From assembly GCA_964019055.1 (NCBI GenBank), contig OZ025207.1, forward strand, positions 1,839,001 to 1,903,000: a stretch of 64,000 nt of DNA, read 5' to 3'. Positions 47,499 through 58,226 of the stretch are shown in pieces. Source of the stretch: Anthopleura xanthogrammica (taxonomy: Eukaryota; Cnidaria; Anthozoa; Actiniaria; Actiniidae). A program made the position numbers and the translations under genes. The notes below the pieces were generated by a model. It was not told where the DNA came from and searched no databases. It saw only the letters and a list, made by a program, of their open reading frames with translations. Numbering within the stretch: the stretch's first letter is position 1; each line of letters begins with the position of its first letter.

Positions 47499-48146
47499 AA
47501 AACATAGCTGATTTAATAACAATGTGATAAAAAGTAGCAGTAAGGAGACCACAAGCTTCTGTATGGTGATAAATCAGTGGTGAGTAAGTGAAGCCAGGAA
47601 GTGAAGAGGCGTTCACCCTACGACGAGTGAAAATACCGTATTGAAATTTTCAACAGGACTTGGGAACCTAGCCTTTTCACTTTTGTCAAAAAATTATGCT
47701 TTTCTTTGTTCCAATTCATGCCAGCTATGATTTTGCTTATTTTTGGACCAAACTGACCAAATACAAGCTTATTTTCTAATCTTGTTATGAAAAAAGATTT
47801 GTAGTAAGAGAGATGACATCATCACATGTTAGAAAATGATCCATTTCACAATTTGGTTTCATGTATGAAGTTAAGACATAAGAAAATCCTAATAATAAGA
47901 GATTTAAATAGCAACCATGGCTGGTAAATCGATAAGACCCCCTTAATTTGACATGAATATTTGGCCATGGGAGGTGATGAATGGAATACTATATGTATAA
48001 CATACTGTCTTCATGTTCACAGATCAATATACATGACAGACCAATGGGAGGTTTCATGCAATCTTTTTTTTGACGTTACTCGCTTACGCCATCGTTTTCG
48101 CTGCTTGCGAAGTGCCCTCATTTCCGGTCAAAATTTTGCTGCAAAA
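47499..48146. other. Non-coding gap
   Basis: Possible decayed continuation of the preceding ORF up to about 47700. Nothing else recognised. Confidence 0.3.
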
Positions 48147-48410
48147 ATGGCTAAAGAAATGGCAATTAAAAAATTATCGACATACGTCAGAGGTATGCCG
48201 CCAGAAGCGAAGGATCGGTACATTCAAAAGCTATCATATGACCAAGAAACGGAGTATTTGCCAGACCCTTACTTCATAGAAGAGAAATCTTGGATCAACG
48301 ATCCTTCTTTGTGTCCAGAGGTTGAGTTTGGACAGGTGTATACATATTTAATAGAAACTCCACCTCGATTTCGAGCTCAACCAAGAAGCGATCCCATTAG
48401 GATTCTTTAG
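48147..48410 (+). CDS. N-terminal exon of an unnamed SWIM-associated family
   Basis: The ATG at 48147 reads MAKEMAIKKLSTYVRGMPPE, AKDRYIQKLSYDQETEYLPD and PEVEFGQVYTYLIETP before a stop. The pattern (Y..G.PP.AK.RY..KL, DPY, V.....YLI.TP) is the N-terminus I associate with repeated proteins that carry a SWIM zinc finger. A short exon-like piece at 48639-48700 (HSVAWSHQQVNNN, donor GTGAGT) could belong to it. Partial; the retrotransposon begins 20 bp further on. Confidence 0.35.
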   Translation: MAKEMAIKKLSTYVRGMPPEAKDRYIQKLSYDQETEYLPDPYFIEEKSWINDPSLCPEVEFGQVYTYLIETPPRFRAQPRSDPIRIL

Positions 48411-48720
48411 GGCAGATGTGCAAGTTAAAGAATGGCGCCATTTAGTATTCGCCACAGACCGGTTGAATAAGGAAACCTACTTAATAAGAATATATATACA
48501 TATATATATATTTAAAAATCTAATTACTATAAATGTGACTCAAGATAAAACTGTTTTTACATCGCTCTGTCTTGCATTTTGGTAAATTGTATGATCTTTT
48601 GTTTCTCAAGGAATAAATTGGCGTGTTCTTTTTAGGAAGGGACATACATACATTCAGTCGCATGGAGTCATCAGCAAGTCAACAACAATACTTTCTTAAG
48701 GTGAGTTTTTTCAATTTAAT

Positions 48721-49428
48721 ATGTCTTCTGGCTTACCTGTAGTATTAATATTAGGTCACTCCTTTGTGAAGCGCCTATTTTTGGACATTAAAAACCAATC
48801 ACATCATAGTTTTTCCCTAGATTTTAATCTTAAGGATCGGGCAAGCGTTCGAGTTAATGGCGTGGGCGGGCGAACTGTGCCAAAGTTGTGGAAACACGAC
48901 TTATCATATGTTTCTCGTCTTCATCCCGACATTGTTATTTTAGAAATTGGCACTAATGATCTTTCGGTTGAAGATCCTAACGTCGTAGCTGCCTCAATCG
49001 AAGTTTTAGTTCGTTATTCACACGACAGTTTTGGGGTTAAGATTGTGGGTTTTTGTTTAGTGATCCTTCGCCGCTCGTCCACCGATTTTAATGCTAGGGT
49101 CACAGTTTTCAACCAACTCGTTCATAGTTTATTAGAACCGATTCCGTATGTTGTTTGTTGGTTTCATAAGAGGGTTTCTAGTAAGTTTCTTTTACGGGAT
49201 GGGGTTCATCGATCCAATGGTTACTTTGTTTTTGGGTTTTCTTGGTATTTTCTTCTTTTTATGTTTGTTTTTAGATGCCTACCAGGAGCCGAAAGCGGTC
49301 ACACAATTCACAGGCTGCGACAAGGCAATCGAAAAGATTGTCCTCACAGAGACCAAGAGAGGATAGCTCTCCTCAGCATGCTCCAATTGTCCAGGATCAA
49401 CCTCCAGCGGTACAGGAGCAACCTCTAA
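48721..49428 (+). CDS. SGNH (GDSL-type) hydrolase ORF
   Basis: The ATG at 48721 starts MSSGLPVVLILGHSFVKRLF (block I with the nucleophile Ser). GVGGRTVPKLW (block II), VILEIGTNDLS (block III, Asn) and LLRDGVHRSN (Asp-x-x-His, block V) complete the SGNH set. After about residue 165 the frame runs on over the start of the next ORF and is not meaningful. Known: some Ngaro and DIRS elements, and some CR1 LINEs, carry such esterases; their role in transposition is unclear. Confidence 0.75.
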   Translation: MSSGLPVVLILGHSFVKRLFLDIKNQSHHSFSLDFNLKDRASVRVNGVGGRTVPKLWKHDLSYVSRLHPDIVILEIGTNDLSVEDPNVVAASIEVLVRYSHDSFGVKIVGFCLVILRRSSTDFNARVTVFNQLVHSLLEPIPYVVCWFHKRVSSKFLLRDGVHRSNGYFVFGFSWYFLLFMFVFRCLPGAESGHTIHRLRQGNRKDCPHRDQERIALLSMLQLSRINLQRYRSNL

Positions 49429-50355
49429 TTGTGCAGGATCAACCCCCAACTGTACAGGAACAACCTGTCATTCCTGACAGCCTTATTACAACTATCGTCC
49501 AAAGGGTTACCGAGCAGGTAACAAATCAGCTGATGAGGCAGAGGCAGCCCTCCACTGGCTCCTGCAGTGTACCACCTTCAATCCCTTCACTCACCGAGGT
49601 TCCCATTGCACATGCCCTTGATGATGTTTGAACCCATGTGTCAGGTACCACACCAAATGATTTATTTCAATCATCCACGCTTTCCATTGATGCAAAAGTG
49701 AACAACAAAATCAAGGAAAAGATTTGGTCAAACCAGTTTATAGATTTTGGGAGCCTGCTGGTTAATCCGGTATTGGCCAACAAATTTCATCTGACATTCC
49801 AGAATGCAGGGGAGGGGCAATTACCGGCGCTGAGTCTTGAGTCCATGGTAAAGCCCAAGAAAGTCAATTCCACTGAAATGTGGGGGAATGCTGTTCGTAT
49901 TTTTTTTGGGGGTTTACACCCAGAAATTTCCACATGAAGCCCCCTTTTTAATGAAGTTTGGTGAAATAATTCATGACCTGGCAGCTAGAGGTCACAATTG
50001 GCACTATTACGACGAAAATTTTCGTTTTTTAAGGCAAAGCAATTCGGCTGCCCACCCATGGGGTCAGCTTCATTGGGAGCTATGGCTTCGGTCTCAGATA
50101 CACCGTACATCTCAGGCCCCCAAACCAGGCACTTCCTCTCAATCTCGTCCTTATATGCAAATTCCAAAGGGCTTTTGTTATAATTTTCACATGGGGAGGG
50201 AATGTACAGGATGCAGTTATAAACATGAGTGCTTCAAATGTAACGGTCAGCAGAAAGCTTCATCTTGTACTTTTCATCCCTATCAAAATACAAGAACTCA
50301 AACCCGTGCTGCCAGGTCATCGACAACAACCTCTTCCAACACCAATAAGCCTTAA
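49275..50355 (+). pseudogene. Gag-like ORF1 with zinc finger
   Basis: The ATG at 49275 (MPTRSRKRSHNSQ) is followed by a Gln/Pro-rich linker with a QDQPP/QEQP repeat and a TGA at 49629. KVNNKIKEKIWSNQFIDFGS comes next. A frameshift in the T8G5 run near 49905 moves into KFPHEAPFLMKFGEIIHDLA and YYDENFRFLRQSN. The zinc finger CYNFHMGRECTGCSYKHECF closes the protein near 50240. One stop and one frameshift. Confidence 0.75.
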
Positions 50356-51906
50356 ATGTTTAGCAAAAATGCTTGACGGGTACACCCCTTCAATTGCTGC
50401 TTATCTGACAACAGGTTTTGCTGAGGGTTTTCATCTTGAATTTGAGGGTGAAAAGGTCTCTTTCAAAGCAAACAATTTGTTGTCAGCCCTGAGTAGCCCT
50501 GAAGTGGTAGTTTTTAAATTGCATAAGGAACTCGAAGCTGATAGGCTTGCTGGACCATTTATCACTCCTCCATTTGAGACATTTCGGGTATCACCACTGG
50601 GCATTGTCCCTAAGAAAGTGCCGGGCGAATTTCGGATGATTCACCATTTATCTTTTCCTAAAGGTTGATCAGTAAATGATGGCATTTTACCAGAAAATTC
50701 ATCAGTTCATTACTTTACTATACAGGATGCAATTATGTCTGTTAAATCCGTTGGTCAAAATTGTTACCTTGCCAAAACTGATATCAAAAATGCTTTTCGT
50801 ATAATTCCAGTTCATCCTGATGATTATTCCATTCTCGGCATGTGTTGGGATAACCTTTACTATTATGATAAATGCATGCCTATGGGCTGTTCTAGTTCCT
50901 GCAAGATTTTTGAAACCTTCAGCACTGCAATTGAATGGGTTGCTCGTCACAAATGTAGCATTCCAAACATTTTACATTTATTAGATGATTTCTTAATTGC
51001 TGCCCCTACTGAATCCCTTTGCCAAAAACAATTACAAATTTTTATTGATGTTTGCAATTATTTGGGTATTCCTATTGCACCTGACAAGACATTTGGGCCT
51101 TCTCAAGTTTTATCTTTTGCTGGGATTGAGTTAGATACTTGTCTAATGGAAGCTAGGCTACCAGCTGAAAAAATTGATAAATGTTTAGGTTTTTTATCTA
51201 ATTTCCTTAGGAGGAAAAAGGTGACTTAAAAAGAAATTCAAACTTTGATTGGCCTCCTTAATTTTGCTTGTTCGGTGGTTGTTGTCGCCTTATTGACTTG
51301 ACAATTGGCATCCGCGCTCAGCATCATTCTATTAGACTAACGCAATCAGTGAAGGAGGATTTAAGAGTTTGGTCATCTTTTTTCTCTGAGTACAATTGTA
51401 AATCCTTTTTCCTTGATGAAGTGTGGGCTAACTCTCATAAACTAAGTCTGTATACTGACGCAGCTGGTTCCCTTGGTTATAGAGCGATATTTGGCAAGGA
51501 ATGGTGCTATGGCAGTTGGCCAGATGAATGGGTTGGAATGAATATTGCCATCTTAGAATTTTACCCAATAGTTCTTAGCTTATATCTATGGGGTGAACAG
51601 CTAAAAAACAAATGCATTTTGTTTTTCACTGATAATGAGGCACTTGTCCATGTGATCAACAAACAATCTTGTCGAGATAAATCTTTGATGTCTTTTGTTT
51701 TAAAGCTTGTTGCAATATGTTTAAGGCAGAATATTATGTTCCGAGCTAAACACATACCGGGCATTAAAAACTCTATGGCTGACGCTCTGTCTCGTCAACA
51801 GGTTTCCACCTTCAAGCAGTTGGCACCAGCCTCTGTGCACCTGTGCCCCACAACAATCCCGGTACATCTGTTACCACAAAATAGTCTCCATGTTGATAAA
51901 ATCTAG
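50342..51906 (+). pseudogene. Reverse transcriptase and RNase H of the retrotransposon
   Basis: RT reads FRVSPLGIVPKKVPGEFRMI, LAKTDIKNAFRIIPV, CMPMGCSSSCKIFE and LHLLDDFLIAAP, where the catalytic Asp pair is LDD. A TGA at 50666 and a TAA at 51227 interrupt it, and the frame shifts near 51275. RNase H follows: LYTDAAGSLGYRAIFG, FFTDNEALVHVINKQS and KNSMADALSR. The chain ends at 51906, where the recombinase ORF overlaps in another frame from 51890. Confidence 0.8.
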
Positions 51907-52500
51907 CTTACAGCCATCCTCTGCTCCCACCTATAAAAGGGCATTGAACCTTTTTCACTTGTTTTTAAGTTCAGTTTTTCAACATGCAGTCGTCACACTG
52001 CCCATCTCCCCTTGTACAATTGCTCTTTTCATTGCGTATTTATACGATAAGAATTATGCACCCTCTACAGTGAACACTTATTTTTCAGCAATTGGCTACA
52101 CTCACAAGCTTTATCAACTTTCCAATCCATCCAAAGTCTTTTTTGTGTTACAACTATTACGCGGGTACAATAAGGTTGGTTTTCGTCTAGATGCTAGACT
52201 CCCAATTACTTTGCCTATATCACAGGAAAAAAAATCGAAAAACCATTTGTTTTTTTTGAATGGGAAATGCCCATTAACCATTGAAAAAAACATCTATGGT
52301 TTTGCCGAACACTAACCATTAATGGTTATTATAAGTAATAAACCATTGATGGTATAACAAAAAAAAACGTCAATGGACTTAATATTTAAACCATTACTGG
52401 TTTACTACAATACTACAAGGGATGGGAAACATGGTTAATCCATGCATGGTATCAGATAACAAAACATTAATGTTTAAATCACATAATACATTGATGATAA

Positions 52501-52711
52501 GTAAATGGTTATATGGCTTAAAACATTAATGTTTAATTAGCGCAATACTATGATGGGAAATATAGTAATACCATCATGAAAACATTAATGTTTAAGTCAC
52601 ATTGTACATTGATGGTATATGTAAATGGTTATATGGCTTAAAACATTAATGTTTAATTAGCGCAATACTATGATGGGAAATATAGTAATACCATCATGAA
52701 AACATTAATGC
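52501..52711. repeat. 120-bp tandem repeat with AACATTAATGTT cores
   Basis: Two near-identical copies start GTAAATGGTTATATGGCTTA at 52501 and 52621. The flanks from 52300 are made of shorter ACCATTAATGGT-type palindromes. Confidence 0.85.
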
Positions 52712-53289
52712 TTTTTTATGGTTCTGAGGGCTGAAAGGAACATAACAAGAAATTCATTAAAGAAACAGAGTTTAACATATAATCTTTATTACGAACTTGA
52801 AAGCAACATTTTATAAACAACAACACATTCTCTCTCAAAATGAGCTGATTTAACATTTTGTAAACAACAACATTTTCTCTCTGGAAATGATCTGATTCAA
52901 TAAACACTAGTGACTTACACTTAGAGGTCATAGGCCTAGTTGAAGAGCACCATCAAAATGAACCCAGAAATGGAAAAATAACCTAATGTTAGTAAAAATC
53001 CAAAAGTTTCAGCTTAAAATATATGGCTTGCTAAAGTAGTTTCAGTTGATGAAAGTCAGAAATCAGTGCGTGTTCTTTACTATGAATTGAGTTCTACAGG
53101 AAATGACAATTGTAAATTTTATAAACCAAGCAGACATTCACGTGCAGAAACTGTGTCTTGGAACTCAATTATCTGTCTTGCTGATGGAAACTGGTCTGGA
53201 AGTACATGCCCTTATGAAAATATAAGCCCTCTGGCACACTGTTCTGGCAACTGTGCCGCAAGCTTGCCAGAAGTTTCTGGCACACCTCT

Positions 53290-53860
53290 GGCAGCCTAAT
53301 TTGAATTTCACATGCAAATTAGGTACTGTGGCAGTCTTGTGGCAGTGTGTGCCAGAAAAATGTGCCAGAACCTAGTGGCACACTGCTCTCTGGCAGTGTG
53401 TGCCACAGAAATGTGCCAGAACCTGCGGCATACTTCTCTGGTACACTGTGCAATAAATCTGGCACACACAATGCCACAAGGCTGCCACAGCATCTAATTT
53501 GCATGTGAAATTCAAATTAGGCTGCCAAAAGTTTGCCACAACCTTCATGGCAAGCTTGCGGCAGGGTTACCAGAACAGTAATTCTGGTACACTGTGCCAC
53601 AACTCTAGCACACAATGCCACAAGGCTGCCAGAGCACCTAATTTGCATGTCAAATTCAAATTAGGCTGCCAAAAGTGTGCCACAACCTTCATGGCAAGCT
53701 TGCGGCAGGGTTACCAGAACAGTAATTCTGGTACACTGTGCCACAACTCTAGCACACACTGCCACAAGGCTGCCAGAGCACCTAATTTGCATGTCAAATT
53801 CAAATTAGGATGCCAGTGGTGTGCCAGAAACTTCTGCCAGCCTTATTTGGCATGCATATA
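53290..53860. repeat. 144-bp tandem repeat with TGGCA/TGCCA dyads
   Basis: The anchor CATCTAATTTGCATG/CACCTAATTTGCATG recurs at about 53490, 53634 and 53778 (144-bp period), each with CAAATTCAAATTAGG, GCCACAAGGCTGCC and CTGGTACACTGTGCCA. A shorter, inverted-type arrangement precedes it from 53290. Confidence 0.85.
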
Positions 53861-53869
53861 ACACAAGTC

Positions 53870-55580
53870 AATATTTTTTCTAACTTATCTAACTAACTAT
53901 TATCAACCTAACTTTTAAGTTAAAACTTCAATATCATGTACAACAAAATGCACTTAAATCTGCATGGAGACAGAAAGAGGAGAAAAAAATAGTACACAAT
54001 CGGCAACTTTTATAAGAAAAGATAACGGTTCCAGATAAAAATACTTTTAATTTGGCTGTGGATTTGGTACGTTTGTTAAATCCTTCCTTACATGCTTCAA
54101 AAATAGTTTCTTAAAGGAACAAAGTTGATTATCTAAACATCAAAGGTTCACTTGATGACTATTACAGTAAAAAAATAGGTGTTTTTTTTTTTTCGTTTAT
54201 ATTTTTTATCTGTATCTACTGCTTTGTGCCTCTGTGCTAGCTAGCTTCCTTCTTGAATGGTCTTCAAAAAAAGCAGTTCTTGAGTTGAAAATCTTTATTT
54301 TTCAACAGCATCCCCACATTCCTGTAGTAAATAAAAAATCATCAGCATGTGCATTGCTATTGGGATTTTAGTGTTTACAATTTTGTATATTTATATAGCA
54401 TTTTATGAACAAAATAAGTTTAAGTTTCGCTTGAATGAAAAAATGTAAGCTTAGCTGTTCAAGTTTTATCAGTTTTGGCACATGGCTTGATTGAAAGTGA
54501 AGAAAAACAATTTTGAAATGATTACTTTATTAACCTCACTTAGATCAGAATGAAACTAAACAATTTTTAGAAACTATTGAGTGGTACAAATCGAATTAAT
54601 AGAATAATAAAAGATTTTCAAACCAAGAAATTAGAAAGTAAAGAAGTGCTGTTCACACAAGCTGAAATGACTGTAATGTTTGGGTTTAAGCTTATCAAAA
54701 AGAATATCTATATCAAAATTAAAATTTGTAAGCAAATATTTAAAATCGTATTTGTTTTCCAAACACTTTTTCCGTCATCAGGAATAGTTTTTAAAAACAT
54801 AAAGTCAAGGATCATCTCGATAATTTTCATTCACGACTTTTCGCGTGTACAACTGAAGTCCGTCCTTTTTTTACATTTTTTTCTGCAAGCTAGCTCAATA
54901 TTTACATCAAGATTCATTGTTATTTCATATACAAATATTACATCATTATTTTCTTACCTTTTTTGGTCCATTTTGAACAACAAAACCGTCCTTTTCTGCT
55001 GGATATCGAGAGCCAAAAGTTGTGCCGTTCAACGTTGTAGATTTCTTCACTAGACTCAAAGGCACCAAGGCACCGAAGAGGTGCCAAATACACACACTGC
55101 AAGACAGTCATCGTTGGTTGCTATGGTTCCCTGCACCCTTTCACGTGCATTTGAGATGATCAAACCAGGAGATCAGCAAGATTTTTTAGAAAGAGAAAAA
55201 CTGCCTCAAAGGCCATTGCCTAGTATAATTACTGGAATTTTCTATATACTAAAGGTTAGACAATGAAATGAACTAGACTTGTGAAGGAAAAGGTAATGTT
55301 TTTGAGATACATAGCTTCAAAATCTAGTTTAAGTTTTTTGCCAAGAGACCATGAGTGAAATATTTCAAACTCGAAAAAAAAAAAAAAATTTCAACATTTT
55401 AATGCACGTACACCACAGCTTTAGTTCAATTTATTTTTCCTATCACTATTTTTTCCCTGTCAGCTTAGGGGACTTAGCCTGTTATCTTCAATTAAATTAC
55501 ATAAATTTAATAAGTTTTTAATTGACTTCAACAATCTCAACTAGCTGATGAACTGATTGGCATATGTACATTTATTCATC
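53870..55580. other. AT-rich core of the element
   Basis: Only short ORFs of random look. AKYTHCKTVIVGCYGSLHPF at 55081-55145, followed by a GTTAGA donor-like site (55256), is the sole coding-like stretch. Confidence 0.3.
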
Positions 55581-55589
55581 AGAAAGCAG

Positions 55590-56080
55590 CATGCCTAAGG
55601 GTTGCCACACTGTGGCACACGTCACCAGAGGGCTTTTACCTTTTGGCACACAGTGCCACGAAATTATTGCTTTCTTGCACACACTGCCACAGAGCCATTG
55701 CTTTATGACACACATTGCCAGAAAGCTGTAGACTTTGGCACACATTGCCAGAGAGTTTTTGCCTTTTGGCACACAGTGCCACAGAACTTTGTTTGTGGCA
55801 TGCACTGCCACAGAGCCATTGCTTTATGGCATACATTGCCAGAAAGATGCAGATTGTGGCACACATTGCCAGAAAGCTGTAAACTGTGGCACACATTACC
55901 ACAGCACCATTACTTTATGGCACACATTGCCAAAGAGCTTTTGCCTTGTGGCACACATTGCCAGAGAGCTTTTGCCTTGTGGCACACATTGCCAGAAAGT
56001 TGCAGACTGTGACACACATTGCCAGATGATTGCCATACTGTGGCACATATATATAGGCACAGCATTACAACTGGCTTGTG
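55590..56080. repeat. 30-31-bp minisatellite, TGGCACACATTGCCA units
   Basis: About 15 units, each starting with the dyad TGGCACACATTGCCA or a one-base variant, then AGAAAGCTGTAGACTT- or GAGCTTTTGCCTTG-type spacers. Long ORFs appear on both strands here only because the repeat lacks stop codons. Confidence 0.9.
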
Positions 56081-56400
56081 GCACATTGATTAGTGTGCGG
56101 CAAGGTTGCGGCAAGCTTGCTGCAACCTTGCTGCAGCTCAATTATTTTCATAAGGGTGGGCGAGTTATTAAATCATGTAAGATCATAATTATACTTTTTG
56201 TTGTTTGTAATTTTGCCATTCATTAAATATAACTCATATTACATCTAGTCAACGTTTTTCAACTTAATTTTTCTTTCTCTCAGAATACATCATTAATTTT
56301 GTCAAGACCTACCAGAACAGCCTTCGAAGGACCACCAGAAATACAGACCAAAATAGACAAAGACAACTGTTAATTCAACATAATTAATCTTTTATGTTTT

Positions 56401-57060
56401 CAACAATAACCATTAATGGTAATGATGGGGGGGGGGGGGGGGGACATAGAAAACCATTGATGGATATTATGTAAAAACCATGAATGGTACACTTTGCAAT
56501 AACATTAATGTATTTTAAGGAGCATTTTTCCATTCATGTTTTTTTACTAATCTACAATGTATTTTCATGAAAACATTAATGCATCAACAATAACCATTAA
56601 TGGTAATGATGGGGCATAGAAAACCATTGATGGATATGTAAAAACCATGAATGGTACACTTTGCAATAACGTTAATGTATTTTAAGGAGCATTTTTTCCA
56701 TTCATGGTTTTTTACTAATCTAAATGTATTTTCATGAAAACATTAATGCATCAACAATAACCATTAATGGTAATGATGGGGGCATAGAAAACCATTGATG
56801 GATATGTAAAAACCATGAATGGTACACTTTGTAATAACATTAATGTATTTAGATAAAACATTAATGTTATGAATAAAAACAAAACACATTAATGTTTTTT
56901 TGTTTTTCATATTGTTTTTTGAGTAAAATACAAGAATGGTTTTTAATTTAACCATTAATGTAAATTCAATTTTAATGGTTATTTGAAAAATAAAATTCAT
57001 TTTACCATTAATGTTTATGTTTATTAGTGGTTTTTTACAGAAAACCATCATGGTTTATAA
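56401..57060. repeat. 167-184-bp tandem repeat with CATTAATG palindromes
   Basis: CAACAATAACCATTAATGGT recurs at 56401, 56585 and 56752, each followed by AACCATTGATGG, AACCATGAATGGTACACTTT and CATTAATGTATTT. A G16 run is at about 56427-56442. Shorter related palindromes fill the rest to the right end. Confidence 0.85.
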
Positions 57061-57659
57061 TGAAAACATTCATGGTTTTTTCGATTTTTTTGTTTTCTGC
57101 TTTCCCTCACATAACAGTCTCTATCAAATTACCATGTTTAAGGCTATGTGTGCTTTGGCCTTTTATGCCTTTTTAGGTGTGGGGGAAATGACTATGACTT
57201 CAAAGAACACCGCTTCTATTTTGCAACTGCATAACCTTGTTAAACTTGTTGACGCGAAGAATTTTGTCTGTGGATTGAAACTTACATTCGGGGATTATAA
57301 ACATAGTTACAACCAAACTCGTTTTTCTATAACTATGTCCCGTCAACAGCAATTTTGTCAAGTTGATATTATCTTAGATTACTTGAGAGTTAGAGGTTCA
57401 CAGCCTGGTCCAATATTTATCACCATATCAGGTGGAATAGTATTGAGGGAAAACTTTTGTAATTGTTTAGCATCTGCTCTCAAATACTGCAGCTTTACAA
57501 AGGTCACAGTTTCCGCATAGGTGCGGCATTGCATGCCGCAGAGAAAGGTTTTTCGGACGCACAAATTCGCCTCCTTGGGCGATGGAAGTCTAATGCTTTC
57601 CTTAAATACATTCGAGTTCCAAATCTTACAACTTAGTCTTTATTCAGTAGGGGTGACAA

Positions 57660-58070
57660 TATATTCTTGGAATAACCTGCAGGGGCAGTATTCCTTTTAT
57701 GATTTAAATTTACACTTACCAAATTAACTTTTAGACAATATTTTTACATTGATAATATCTTAAAACGGGGTGTTCTGCAGGGGCAGCACCTCCTATTTTT
57801 ATATTTACTATTTTACAAAAAGACTATATTTTATATTGATAATATCTTGAAAATGGGTGTCCTGCAGGGGCAGCACCTACTATTGTTATAGTTACTATAT
57901 TTACATTATAAAGATTATATGTTATATTGATGATATCTCTAAACTGGGTGTCTTGCAGGGGCAACACCTACTAATTTTATATTTACATCTAGACAATATT
58001 GTATATTAGTCATATATTTAAATGGGTATCCTGCAAGGGCAGCACCTACTATTGTTATAGTTCCTAACTT
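57660..58070. repeat. Degenerate tandem repeat, 78-98-bp units
   Basis: CCTGCAGGGGCAGCACCTAC or variants occur at about 57677, 57775, 57862, 57953 and 58031, separated by AT-rich spacers. Directly 3' of the recombinase stop. Confidence 0.75.
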
Positions 58071-58226
58071 TTCTGTACTGCATAGCCTTGGGTGGGGCGG
58101 CAGAATTCCTTTTCAAGAAATCATGCTTTTGGCGTTTTGTATGCCCACACCTTTACTTGGGCGTAATTTTAGAATTGTATATAATTTGAATTTTGATATT
58201 TGAATTGAATAAACAGGCTATGGGAT

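Larger units (their letters stand above)
52225..57106. mobile_element. 4.9-kb minisatellite-rich non-autonomous element
   Basis: Inserted in the recombinase ORF. TCACA stands at 52220-52224 and 57107-57111. The ends are inverted AT-rich repeats (left GGAAAAAAAATCGAAAAACC; right complement GGGAAA, then CAAAAAAATCGAAAAAACC). The interior is built of at least four tandem arrays: two with palindromic CATTAATG cores near the ends, and two with TGGCA/TGCCA dyads further in. About 1.7 kb of AT-rich sequence lies between the arrays (53870-55580). No credible protein gene. Superfamily unknown. Confidence 0.65.
48721..57636 (+). mobile_element. DIRS/Ngaro-like retrotransposon, interrupted
   Basis: The order of coding parts is SGNH hydrolase, gag-like ORF1 with zinc finger, reverse transcriptase, RNase H and tyrosine recombinase. 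This is the set of Ngaro/DIRS retrotransposons, which use a recombinase instead of an integrase. Nonsense codons and frameshifts occur in gag (49629, about 49905), RT (50666, 51227) and recombinase. A 4.88-kb insertion (52225-57106) splits the recombinase. I could not find the 5' split direct repeat. At the 3' side a set of tandem repeats (57677-58060) may correspond to the B/A repeats. Confidence 0.75.
51890..57636 (+). pseudogene. Tyrosine recombinase, split by insertion
   Basis: The N-terminal part (51890-52224) has SAPTYKRALNLFHLFL and APSTVNTYFSAIGYTHKLYQ, the core-binding domain. The catalytic part resumes at 57107 (SLYQITMFKAMCALAFYAFL, GEMTM). After a frame change near 57495 it has GHSFRIGAALHAAEKG (His-x-x-Arg) and LGRWKSNAFLKYIR with the Tyr nucleophile, ending in TAG at 57634. 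The insertion between is flanked by TCACA, and removing it with one copy leaves the frame open. Confidence 0.8.

Noticed and set aside
53499..53861. 120-codon ORF with two copies of KFKLGCQKCATTFMASL
   Set aside because: Direct translation of the 144-bp tandem repeat; 144 is divisible by three, so the frame stays open by arithmetic.
54577..55053. 158-codon AT-rich ORF in the middle of the inserted element
   Set aside because: Phe/Ile/Lys composition of random AT-rich DNA, no motif, no conserved neighbour.
53290..56080. Nuclear-factor-I binding sites in the TGGCA/TGCCA dyads
   Set aside because: The NFI consensus needs TTGGC-N5-GCCAA; here the spacing between TGGC and GCCA is seven, so the match is not proper.
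55590..56080. CRISPR-like array
   Set aside because: The sequence is eukaryotic, spacers are not unique and units are contiguous; it is a minisatellite.
55572..56226. Several overlapping ORFs on both strands encoding Cys/His-rich repeats (WHTLPE, GTHCQ)
   Set aside because: They are produced by a 30-31-bp minisatellite without stop codons; the same array is open in several frames on both strands, so none is supported as a protein.
56427..56442. G16 run as a G-quadruplex regulatory element
   Set aside because: A single homopolymer inside one unit of a tandem array, absent from the other units; most simply slippage.
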